From Methanomethylophilus sp963631655 (lineage in GTDB: Archaea; Thermoplasmatota; Thermoplasmata; Methanomassiliicoccales; Methanomethylophilaceae), in NCBI GenBank assembly GCA_963631655.1, contig CAVGRR010000089.1, positions 1 through 5,754 on the forward strand: a DNA stretch of 5,754 bases, read 5' to 3'. The notes under the pieces were generated by a model. That model had not been told where the DNA came from. It saw only the letters and a program-made list of their open reading frames with translations, and did not search any database. Position 1 is the stretch's first letter; the number at the start of each line of letters is the position of its first letter. The position numbers were made by a program, and so were the translations under genes. This document shows positions 1-5,754 of this stretch, one piece after another.

Positions 1-1199
1 TGTTTGTAGAACACCTTGTACATTTCCTTGTTCGGTATGGATATGAGGTATGATCCCCTATCTGTGGGAACGGCGTTGATGTAACCTGCGGTCGCAAGAA
101 CAGAGAATAATGCATTCAGATCTGTTTTCAGGTCTCCCATAGAAATGGATTCCGATAGCTTTTTTGAAACTGTATCTCCGTTACCGAGAGCCGCCAGATC
201 TTTGAATGTATCTTCGGTCGAATATTCTAAAAGAGTGGTGATAATATCGTTTCCGCTTGTTCCGGCCCAGTACGGTTCTGCTTTGAACTCGGAATCAATG
301 TAATATAAAACGCTCCAGGGGTTGTAGATATCCGCATCTCCGAAACGATATCCGTCATACCATTCTTTGGCTTCATCGAATTTCTCAGGATGTCCGTAAT
401 ACGAACAGAGTTCTTTGACCTCTGGTTCGGTGAATCCGTATCTTTCATCGAATTTGGCAGTGAATATATTGTCTGTTTTCAGATTGTTAAGTCCGGAGAA
501 TATTCCTTCTTTGGCAATTTGTGTCACTCCAGTCATTACTGCTAATGAAATATGATCATTGTCTTTGAGAGTCATAGAATAGAAATTCCGAAGCAACCTC
601 AGTATTTCTTCATAAGACTCGCTGCCATAGGAATTGTTGATCGGGTGGTCGTACTCATCAATAAGAACAATAGGTTTTACACCATGGTACTGTTCCAGCA
701 TTTCGCATAGCGCCATAACTGAATATTCCAATTCACTTGTTTTCAGGTGTTCTATATTTGCGGAGTTGTATTTCTCCCGAAGATCCTGATCAATCGTTTC
801 ACATTTTTTCAGATAGGGGAATTTTCTATAAAGCGCAGATAACCTGACGACCAGCCGATCTATAAAATCATTCACTGTGTTCAGAAGAAGATCCTTCATT
901 GACAGAGATATCACAGGATAAGCGTTTTTGTAGCTCTCAGCTTCAGGGCGGCTACTGATTTTTAATCCGTTGAACCACTCGTTACCTTTGTATTCAAGAT
1001 TGAAAAACGCATCGAGCATAGAGAGATTAAGGGATTTTCCGAAACGTCTGGGTCTTGTGAACAGAAACACTTTGCCCCGGTCATTTAGGATATCGGAGAT
1101 AAGTTCGGATTTGTCGACAAAGTAGTATCTGTCATTGCGGATTTCTTTGAAATCCTTGATACCGATTGGTATACCCAATTTCTCTCCTGTCGTGCCCAT
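1..1199 (-). CDS. AAA-ATPase-like protein, PD-(D/E)XK-associated family (3' end missing)
   Basis: The frame is open from the ATG at 1199 to the left edge: 399 residues with no stop, so the C-terminus is missing. It matches the AAA-ATPase-like family (PF09820 type). In order I see an N-terminal GIKDF and YYFVDKSELI block (13-34), a P-loop-like RPRRFGKS (49-56), a Walker B-like VLIDEYD (178-184), TGVTQIAKEGIFSGLNNL (223-240), and WYDGYRFG plus YNPWSVL (280-298). Family members usually continue for another 100-150 residues into a DUF1703/PD-(D/E)XK nuclease-like domain, which would lie outside the window. Their function is poorly known; they are often multicopy in gut and anaerobe genomes, and mobile or defence-related roles are only suspected. 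Position 227 is Gln where I remember Arg or Lys in many relatives. The start at 1199 is preferred because the conserved region begins about ten residues later, but in-frame ATGs also exist at 1268 and 1271. No Shine-Dalgarno is visible; a TATA-like box 28 nt upstream fits a leaderless mRNA. Base composition is AT-richer than the central operon. Confidence 0.85.
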   Translation of the reverse strand, partial: MGTTGEKLGIPIGIKDFKEIRNDRYYFVDKSELISDILNDRGKVFLFTRPRRFGKSLNLSMLDAFFNLEYKGNEWFNGLKISSRPEAESYKNAYPVISLSMKDLLLNTVNDFIDRLVVRLSALYRKFPYLKKCETIDQDLREKYNSANIEHLKTSELEYSVMALCEMLEQYHGVKPIVLIDEYDHPINNSYGSESYEEILRLLRNFYSMTLKDNDHISLAVMTGVTQIAKEGIFSGLNNLKTDNIFTAKFDERYGFTEPEVKELCSYYGHPEKFDEAKEWYDGYRFGDADIYNPWSVLYYIDSEFKAEPYWAGTSGNDIITTLLEYSTEDTFKDLAALGNGDTVSKKLSESISMGDLKTDLNALFSVLATAGYINAVPTDRGSYLISIPNKEMYKVFYK

Positions 1200-1222
1200 A
1201 TTTTCTATATTGTCTATCCGAC

Positions 1223-1231
1223 TATAAAAAA
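1223..1231 (-). promoter_or_regulatory. TATA-like box before the ATPase gene
   Basis: On the minus strand this reads TTTTTTATA. Its centre is about 28 nt before the ATG at 1199, the spacing expected when an archaeal TATA box drives a leaderless or nearly leaderless transcript. No clear BRE purine run lies just upstream. The six-T run could instead, or also, terminate transcripts arriving from the peroxiredoxin gene, since archaeal termination often uses T-runs. Confidence 0.4.
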
Positions 1232-1264
1232 GACAGCATGCTATGTCGATATCTGGGACATTAT

Positions 1265-1287
1265 GCATCATGCATGCTGCATGATGC
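1265..1287. repeat. Perfect 10-bp inverted repeat, 3-nt loop
   Basis: The arms GCATCATGCA (1265-1274) and TGCATGATGC (1278-1287) are exact reverse complements around a 3-base loop. The repeat begins 5 nt after the peroxiredoxin stop codon on the minus strand. In RNA it would make a 10-bp hairpin at the 3' end of the operon. No T-run follows directly; the nearest starts about 33 nt further on. It is therefore not a classic intrinsic terminator. It could be a 3' stabiliser, a roadblock, or a dimeric regulator site for the ATPase gene downstream. Confidence 0.7.
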
Positions 1288-1292
1288 CTGAT

Positions 1293-1799
1293 TCACCAGT
1301 GTCTGTCACCGAAAGGAATGCCCGATCCAGTGTCGTTCTTGAAATGTGCCAGCATAGAATCCAATACTTTTTGGGCATGGCCGTCGACCTTCACATTGGT
1401 CCACGCCTCCTCCACCTTTCCGTCCTTGCCGATAAGGAACGTGGAACGGATGGTGCCTCTGACCTGTTTTCCGTAACTGACCTTGTCTTCGAATGCACCG
1501 CACTTCTCTGCAAAAGAATGGTCCGGATCGGAGAGGAGTTTCTCCTTCAGCCCCTGTTTGTCCTTGAACTTCCTGTGGGACTCGACCAAATCTCCGCTTA
1601 TCCCGAAGACAAGGACATTCCTCATGGCGAAGTTCGCGTAGAGTCTGGTGAAATCCACGGCTTCCGCAGTGCATCCGGGGGTGTTATCCCGGGCGTAGAA
1701 GAACACCACATACCGAAGACCCAGAAGCTGTTCCGAGTCCACGGTCTCCCCGTTCTCATCTTTGAGGATGAAACGGGGAAAGAGGTCTCCCTTCTCCAT
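1293..1799 (-). CDS. bcp: Thioredoxin-fold peroxiredoxin, Bcp/PrxQ type
   Basis: The 168-residue product is a thiol peroxidase that would reduce hydrogen peroxide and organic hydroperoxides in the cytoplasm. The family core is present: FFYARDNTPGCTAEAVDF with the peroxidatic Cys43 in TPGCT, Thr40 and Pro41 of the active site, and Arg118 in the IRSTFLIGKDG strand. Length is slightly above the usual 150-157 because of a tail ending GIPFGDRHW. The resolving cysteine common in Bcp, five residues after the peroxidatic one, is replaced by Val48. The only other cysteine is Cys100 in AEKCGAF, so the enzyme is either 1-Cys or uses Cys100. The start at 1799 is chosen because family similarity begins there, GGGGAG lies 9 nt upstream, and the ATG shares its A with the pheT stop (TGATG). 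The same frame stays open upstream inside pheT, but that part has no family similarity. Confidence 0.93.
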   Translation of the reverse strand: MEKGDLFPRFILKDENGETVDSEQLLGLRYVVFFYARDNTPGCTAEAVDFTRLYANFAMRNVLVFGISGDLVESHRKFKDKQGLKEKLLSDPDHSFAEKCGAFEDKVSYGKQVRGTIRSTFLIGKDGKVEEAWTNVKVDGHAQKVLDSMLAHFKNDTGSGIPFGDRHW

Positions 1800-3457
1800 C
1801 AGAACAGTCTCCCCGACCTGGAGGCGATGATGTCCGACAGGTTCATCTCCATCATCATGACGGGGTGGGTGAGTCCGTAGTCGGTGATGCACTTGGGACT
1901 CATCTCTCCGAATATGCCCAGGACCTTTCCTTCGGACCTTACAATGGCACCGCGTCCGGGAAGGAAGGTGGGGTAGTCGCAGGGTTCGATGGTGTATTCG
2001 ATTCTCATCTCTCTGAGGACGCTCTCGGTGAGGGATTTGATCTCTGTGAATGAGGTCCTGGAGGCCGCCTGCAGCGCACAGAGGTGGGGGACGGTGAGGG
2101 TGTCCCTGATCACGTATCCGACTTCGAAGATCTTCTGGGGCAGGTCGCGGTTCTTGTTGTGCCTGAGGATCCTTATCAGAGAGGGCATCAGGTATGCGCG
2201 GAGGCATGTGTGGTCTTCGGTGATGGGGTTCTTCACTTTGACGACGTCGACCGCGGGAAGTCCGGAGATCTCGAACTCCTCCCTTTCGTTGGATAGGGTG
2301 AGGGTGTTCAGTTCGGTGTAGCCCATTCCGACCATGATGTCCTTGATGTTCTCCGAGAACGAGGTTTCCGGAAGGAGCTTTCCGAAGGTCTGGGTGACGT
2401 TCATCTTGGACATTCCGAACTTCTCGAAGCCGTAACCGATGGCAACCTCTTCATAGATATCGGCGTCGTGCATGATGTCGAAACGGTATGCTGGCACATA
2501 TGCAGTGAGGGCATCTCCGGAGCATTCGGCATCGATGCCGCACCTGGCGAGGGCTTTGATCGCTTCCTCTCCTGTCACGGCGATCCCGTTCACGCGATTG
2601 CATGCCTCAAGGGACACGGTCTTCTTCAGCGGTGTGAAGTCGGGATAGATCATCTTGGGTGCGCCCTCCATCTCCACGGTGCAGACGGTACCTCCCCTCT
2701 CCACGAGGGCGGTGGCCACGATGTTGAGGCATATTTCTACTGCTTTTTCATCGAAACCGGTGACGTCGATGAATATGTTCTTTGTGTTCACTGTCACTGT
2801 TGTAAGTGAACCGTTGATGATCGGCGGGAAGGAGAGCACGTTCCTGTCCGCGTCGAAGATCATAGGGAACTTGTCGTAACCGTCGAGGAGGTGGGCGAAG
2901 GCTTTTCCCTTCTCGTGTTTGGTGAGGATCTCCCTGGGGGTCATGGCTTCTGTTTTTGCCAGAGGCACGAAGGAGAACGAATCCGGATCCACAGTTTCAA
3001 ACCTGAACGGGGGTTTCACCTTGTCGAGGTCGTGGACACCGATGGCGAGCTTGGTCCTCTTCCTTCCGAGGGTGGTGTGCAGTTTCTCCTGAAGTTCCAT
3101 GATGGACCTCAGGGCCTGGTCGTCGATGGTGACGCCTTTCACAACAGCGGCCATAAAATAGGGCCTGATCTTCTTGACCTCGTCGGTGACTATTGCCTTA
3201 ACATCCGAATGACCCAGATCGTATTTTTTGAGTCCGGGTTCGAATCCCAGGAAGGCCCTCAGTCCGCGGGCGATTCCCTCTGCGGAGTACATATCGGGAC
3301 GGTTGGGGAAGAACTCGATGGCGATGGCATCCGAGCCTTCCTCATGTTCGTCGATCACTCCTCCCAGAAGAGGCACTTCCTTCAGGACGGTGTCCATGGA
3401 CACGTCTTTTCCTACGATGCGTTTGAGGTCCGCATAACTGGTGTTAATCACTGGCAT
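1799..3457 (-). CDS. pheT: Phenylalanyl-tRNA synthetase beta subunit, archaeal type
   Basis: This 552-residue protein is the beta chain of the (alpha-beta)2 enzyme that charges tRNA-Phe in the cytoplasm. The length is normal for archaea. It lacks the N-terminal tRNA-binding-like domain and the C-terminal FDX-ACB domain of bacterial PheT. Visible parts are an N-terminal region with PNRPDMYSAEGIARGL (51-66), the B3/B4 editing-type domain with TTLGRKRTKLAIGVHD (128-143) and PPIINGS (211-217), the B5 domain at about 280-350 with the acidic motif FDIMHDADIYEEVA (326-339), and a catalytic-core-like C-terminal region (about 355-552). The start at 3457 is fixed by a strong AGGGAGGGG 6 nt upstream and by family similarity from residue 1; the frame is open to 3625 but that extension only mirrors the reductase gene. 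It overlaps the reductase end by 10 nt and meets the peroxiredoxin as TGATG. The alpha subunit gene pheS is not in the window. Confidence 0.96.
   Translation of the reverse strand: MPVINTSYADLKRIVGKDVSMDTVLKEVPLLGGVIDEHEEGSDAIAIEFFPNRPDMYSAEGIARGLRAFLGFEPGLKKYDLGHSDVKAIVTDEVKKIRPYFMAAVVKGVTIDDQALRSIMELQEKLHTTLGRKRTKLAIGVHDLDKVKPPFRFETVDPDSFSFVPLAKTEAMTPREILTKHEKGKAFAHLLDGYDKFPMIFDADRNVLSFPPIINGSLTTVTVNTKNIFIDVTGFDEKAVEICLNIVATALVERGGTVCTVEMEGAPKMIYPDFTPLKKTVSLEACNRVNGIAVTGEEAIKALARCGIDAECSGDALTAYVPAYRFDIMHDADIYEEVAIGYGFEKFGMSKMNVTQTFGKLLPETSFSENIKDIMVGMGYTELNTLTLSNEREEFEISGLPAVDVVKVKNPITEDHTCLRAYLMPSLIRILRHNKNRDLPQKIFEVGYVIRDTLTVPHLCALQAASRTSFTEIKSLTESVLREMRIEYTIEPCDYPTFLPGRGAIVRSEGKVLGIFGEMSPKCITDYGLTHPVMMMEMNLSDIIASRSGRLF
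1809..1814 (-). promoter_or_regulatory. Ribosome binding site of the peroxiredoxin gene
   Basis: GGGGAG on the minus strand lies inside the 3' end of pheT, 9 nt before the ATG at 1799. Together with the TGATG junction it supports this start, and reinitiation by ribosomes finishing pheT. Confidence 0.5.
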
Positions 3458-4629
3458 TTCTTTCCCCTCCCTAATTCGGCATGGGCCTTGCCCAGCTGAC
3501 CGGCGGCCTGGGCCGCCAGGGTGGACAGTTCCCCTGCGAGTACTGTTACTGATAAGATTTCTGCAAGTTTCCTTGCCTTTCCGGCGCCTTTGCAGCCCAT
3601 GATCTCCAGAGCTTCGCTCTGGCACGGCAAGGATGTTCCTCCCCCGACGGTCCCGAGCTCCACGGCGGGCATCCTCACGCTGATGTAGAGGTTCCCGTCG
3701 ATGTTCTCGCAGTTGGTGAGGGTGAGGCTTCCGCCCACCACCTGGGCGGGATCCTGACCTGTGGCGATGTAGAATGCGGCGACCATGTTGGCGGCGTGGG
3801 CGTTGGCACCTAATGTGCCAGACATCGAAGATCCGATGAGGTTCTTCCTGATGTTCGTTTCTACTATAGCCTCTGCGGTGGTGTGCAGTTTGCTCTCGAC
3901 GATTTCAGATGGGATGAGAGCCTCTGCCACCACAGTCTTTCCGCGGCCTTCGATCATGTTGATGGCGGCGGCCTTCTTGTCGCTGCACATGTTGCCGGAG
4001 ACGGATACCATCACTGCTCCGGTGGCCTCTTCGATGACCCTGCAGGCCGCTTCGGAGGCGATGGTGGCCATGTTCATGCCCATGGCGTCCCCTGTTTCAA
4101 AGGAGAATCTGAGATAGATCCCGCGTCCCATGGGGTATTTCTCGATCTTCACGAGTTTTCCGTGGGAGGTGGTGGATGCAGCGGCAGCTTTGATCTCATC
4201 CTCATGGGCGTCGATCCACTGGATGCATTGGCAGGCATGTTCCAGGTCCCTCACCCTGAGGACGGGTGCGCGGGTCATGTAGTCGCCGAAGACCCTGGTG
4301 CGGGAACCTCCGGAGGCGTTGATAACGGACATGCCTCTCGAGATGGATGCGATGAGAGCTCCCTCGGTGGTGGCGAGGGGGACGAGGAACTCTCCGAACG
4401 CGTATTCGCCTGCGACGGTGACGGGTCCGGCATATCCCAGAGGGATCTGGGTGGAACCGATCATGTTCTCGCAGTTGTGGGCGGCGGCCTCGGGGGGGAT
4501 GGAGTTTTTGCTGATGTTCTCCAGTTTCACACCCGAATACTCCTCGACGGCGGACAGTCTCTCAGAGACGTCGGCCTGTGTGTGGCCCCTGTTCTTGAGG
4601 CCTGTTCCATCTGACATGGATGACCCCAT
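3448..4629 (-). CDS. hmgA: HMG-CoA reductase (NADPH), class I archaeal
   Basis: The enzyme reduces HMG-CoA to mevalonate, the committed step toward archaeal isoprenoid ether lipids and quinone-type prenyl chains. The product is 393 residues, close to the soluble archaeal enzymes, with no membrane anchor. Family motifs are complete: ENMIGSTQIPLGYAGP (54-69), TTEGALIAS with catalytic Glu89 (87-95), the nucleotide-binding DAMGMNM (181-187), SGNMCSDKKAAAIN with catalytic Lys218 (211-224), GTLGANAHAAN (271-281), GQD with catalytic Asp293, the ENIDGNLYISVRMPAVELGT stretch ending at 327, and the terminal AHAELGR with catalytic His383. It ends in a short GKKCQ tail. A second in-frame ATG at 4617 (residue 5) is a serious alternative start: it lies 26 nt from a TATA-like box, and neither start has a good Shine-Dalgarno. 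This is the first gene of a tightly packed run with pheT and the peroxiredoxin. Confidence 0.97.
   Translation of the reverse strand: MGSSMSDGTGLKNRGHTQADVSERLSAVEEYSGVKLENISKNSIPPEAAAHNCENMIGSTQIPLGYAGPVTVAGEYAFGEFLVPLATTEGALIASISRGMSVINASGGSRTRVFGDYMTRAPVLRVRDLEHACQCIQWIDAHEDEIKAAAASTTSHGKLVKIEKYPMGRGIYLRFSFETGDAMGMNMATIASEAACRVIEEATGAVMVSVSGNMCSDKKAAAINMIEGRGKTVVAEALIPSEIVESKLHTTAEAIVETNIRKNLIGSSMSGTLGANAHAANMVAAFYIATGQDPAQVVGGSLTLTNCENIDGNLYISVRMPAVELGTVGGGTSLPCQSEALEIMGCKGAGKARKLAEILSVTVLAGELSTLAAQAAGQLGKAHAELGRGKKCQ
3464..3472 (-). promoter_or_regulatory. Strong Shine-Dalgarno of pheT
   Basis: The minus strand reads AGGGAGGGG followed by six bases and ATG. This is the best ribosome binding site in the window. 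It lies within the last codons of the reductase gene and decides the pheT start at 3457 over the longer open frame. It would let pheT be translated independently of, as well as coupled to, the upstream gene. Confidence 0.75.
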
Positions 4630-4639
4630 CCGTTCACTG

Positions 4640-4661
4640 ATAATAACGCTTACGCGCGCGT
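4640..4661 (-). promoter_or_regulatory. Possible reductase promoter with GC palindrome
   Basis: The gap before the reductase holds TTATTAT (4640-4646, minus strand), an imperfect TATA box centred 26 nt before the ATG at 4617. Next to it on the upstream side is the self-complementary ACGCGCGCGT (4652-4661), an alternating CG tract where a BRE or an operator would sit. The box deviates from the archaeal consensus, so this is tentative. Confidence 0.3.
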
Positions 4662-4674
4662 CTGTTTGCAGAAA

Positions 4675-5532
4675 TCATTGCTTCGAGGAACGGGTGCGCC
4701 TGTGGATCCGATAGAGCGAGATGAAAACCACCGGCGGGATGATGGCGATAGCAACAACGATCCACAATGGAAGTGTGTTATCATAGTCCATGCTTAGTGA
4801 AGCGATAGATACTGCAGCGGAGAACCATGCAAGACCCAGAACACCGATTGAAAGGGTTTCGGTGCTCCTGGCCAATTTCTCCATTGATTTAGACAGTTCT
4901 TGGCTCTGATGTGCAAGATTGTCTTGTATGGAATCACGTACAGTTCCGTAAATTGCGGTGATAAAAATGGATATTGATTCAAGACGTTCTTTACAGTCTT
5001 TTATGGTCGGGGAATCGAGATATTTTTCGTATCTCTGTAAGAAAGCTTTTCCATATTCGATTCTACCAAAACTGTTAAGATACACCTTTTTCAGCCCTTC
5101 AACATCGGGTGTCGTGTTCGACAATGTAATGAAATCCTCCGAACCACCTAATATATTCGAGATGTAAGCGTGCACAGCTTCTTTGTGGTTTTTGGCTTTG
5201 ACCGGTGGAAGCCGATTATCATTGTCATGAGTAATGTCAATATGATAGCTGGGTATGAGTGTAAAGAACAGATCGTCGGCAGTGACTTTTTGATTTTTTT
5301 CGTCTATGCCGTTGAATGAGATTACAATGAACCCTTCCTCAAGGGTAATCGGTATAGTACAAGGGATACTGTTTATGTCTACAGTTGCATAGAATTGTTT
5401 TGGGTCCCCTTTATATCCTTCAAATTTGAATTTTTCAGTGGACTCTGGAATTGGGTGGTCCATCAGTACGTGGGGTTCTTTGTCGGTAAGTAGTGGGACC
5501 CAATAATACCATTTATCGGCGTGATCTTCCAT
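4675..5532 (-). CDS. Unknown protein with C-terminal two-helix membrane hairpin
   Basis: I do not recognise this 285-residue protein. It has no signal peptide. Residues 1-110 look like a beta-rich soluble domain with aromatic and acidic patches (WYYWVPLL at 8-15, IPITLEEGFIVISFNG at 60-75). Residues 112-223 look mainly helical, with a charged, probably amphipathic or coiled stretch at about 180-223. Two membrane segments follow, about 226-246 and 255-274, joined by a short acidic loop (MDYDNTLP) and ended by a basic tail (RIHRRTRSSK). The positive-inside rule puts both termini in the cytoplasm, so the large N-terminal part would be a membrane-tethered cytoplasmic domain. Its ATG shares one base with the stop of the preceding gene (TGATG) and no strong Shine-Dalgarno is seen, so translation probably depends on that gene. 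Composition is AT-richer than the reductase gene. It could be a sensor, scaffold or membrane effector; I cannot assign one. Confidence 0.8.
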   Translation of the reverse strand: MEDHADKWYYWVPLLTDKEPHVLMDHPIPESTEKFKFEGYKGDPKQFYATVDINSIPCTIPITLEEGFIVISFNGIDEKNQKVTADDLFFTLIPSYHIDITHDNDNRLPPVKAKNHKEAVHAYISNILGGSEDFITLSNTTPDVEGLKKVYLNSFGRIEYGKAFLQRYEKYLDSPTIKDCKERLESISIFITAIYGTVRDSIQDNLAHQSQELSKSMEKLARSTETLSIGVLGLAWFSAAVSIASLSMDYDNTLPLWIVVAIAIIPPVVFISLYRIHRRTRSSKQ

Positions 5533-5754
5533 CAGATCAATCCCGCCACGAACGAAGGAACATTTTCATTCGTCACGATGGTACCATCTATTATGTCCTT
5601 ACCCATTTTGGTTGGGATTATGCTCCCATCCATATGTATTCTTAATAAACCGATGTTTCTCAAGCGGTCGACAGATCTCTCTTGGGTGGGATCGAGATCA
5701 AAATAGTTCAGACTAGCAGCTCTTGTCAATCCTCTTTGGAGCGGCGTGAGGTGA
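5532..5754 (-). CDS. C-terminal end of a gene with a probable winged helix (5' end missing)
   Basis: The frame is open from the right edge to a TGA at 5532-5534, giving 73 visible residues; the start lies beyond the window. The TTG at 5729 could be read as a start, but the frame continues above it with plausible sequence (LTPLQRGL), so a cut gene is more likely. The pattern fits a winged helix-turn-helix: a helix (LTPLQRGLTRAASLN), a recognition-like helix (QERSVDRLRNIGLL), a wing-like hairpin with a turn at MDGS, and a closing helix (PTKMGKDIIDG). This resembles the general form of small archaeal transcription regulators, but the fold is inferred by eye and no family is assigned. It is coupled to the next gene through a 1-nt stop/start overlap, so the two proteins probably work together. 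Confidence 0.6.
   Translation of the reverse strand, partial: HLTPLQRGLTRAASLNYFDLDPTQERSVDRLRNIGLLRIHMDGSIIPTKMGKDIIDGTIVTNENVPSFVAGLI

Noticed and set aside
227..448. Short minus-strand open frame of 73 codons within the ATPase gene
   Set aside because: It is an off-frame reading inside a continuous, motif-supported coding region.
1200..1271. Longer ATPase start at the ATGs at 1268 or 1271
   Set aside because: The extra residues have no family similarity, lie inside the inverted repeat and would swallow the TATA-like box. It cannot be fully excluded without transcript data.
1265..1287. Classic intrinsic terminator for the operon
   Set aside because: The hairpin is not followed directly by a T-run; the T-run lies more than 30 nt further on.
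1263..1880. Plus-strand open frame of 205 codons opposite the peroxiredoxin gene
   Set aside because: It is the reverse strand of a clear peroxiredoxin and shows no family motif; such long shadows are common in GC-rich coding DNA.
1800..2207. Upstream open extension of the peroxiredoxin frame, suggesting a fusion protein
   Set aside because: The extra residues are a frame-shifted reading of pheT, rich in Arg, Pro and His. The domain, ribosome binding site and TGATG junction all fix the start at 1799.
2891..3499. Plus-strand open frame of 202 codons opposite pheT
   Set aside because: It is antisense to the conserved editing and N-terminal domains of pheT, with no recognisable motif or upstream signal.
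3458..3625. Upstream open extension of pheT
   Set aside because: It overlaps the conserved C-terminus of the reductase in another frame; the strong ribosome binding site at 3464-3472 marks the real start.
3883..4614. Plus-strand open frame of 243 codons opposite the HMG-CoA reductase gene
   Set aside because: It is rich in Gly, Asp and His repeats typical of antisense translation, while the opposite strand has all catalytic motifs of the reductase.

Overview
The window looks like a piece of an archaeal chromosome. It has a short archaeal-type phenylalanyl-tRNA synthetase beta chain and a class I HMG-CoA reductase with the archaeal AHAELGR C-terminus, the latter serving isoprenoid ether-lipid synthesis. 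Two AT-rich boxes sit 26-28 nt before start codons, the geometry of archaeal TATA promoters on leaderless mRNAs. A Thermoplasmata-like methanogen (Methanomassiliicoccales type) is my best guess from overall feel, but it is not proven here.

Every gene I can support is on the minus strand, so transcription runs from the right edge to the left. From right to left: (1) the C-terminal end of an unidentified gene with a probable winged helix, cut by the right edge; (2) an unrecognised protein of 285 residues ending in a two-helix membrane hairpin, coupled to (1) by a TGATG stop/start; (3) a gap of about 45-57 nt with a possible promoter; (4) HMG-CoA reductase; (5) pheT, overlapping it by 10 nt and preceded by a strong Shine-Dalgarno sequence; (6) a Bcp/PrxQ-type peroxiredoxin, coupled to pheT by another TGATG; (7) a gap of about 93 nt with a perfect 10-bp inverted repeat, other small palindromes and a TATA-like T-run; (8) the first 399 residues of an AAA-ATPase-like protein of the family that usually ends in a PD-(D/E)XK nuclease-like domain, cut by the left edge.

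The centre (about 1293-4629) is a compact housekeeping operon, hmgA-pheT-bcp, visibly richer in G+C. Both flanks are AT-richer and carry accessory-type genes: the ATPase on the left and the unknown winged-helix/membrane pair on the right. The unknown pair is the part of the window most likely to be an undescribed system, but it is incomplete here and its function cannot be read from sequence. No tRNA, rRNA, CRISPR array or insertion sequence was seen. No stretch longer than 300 bases lacks a gene.
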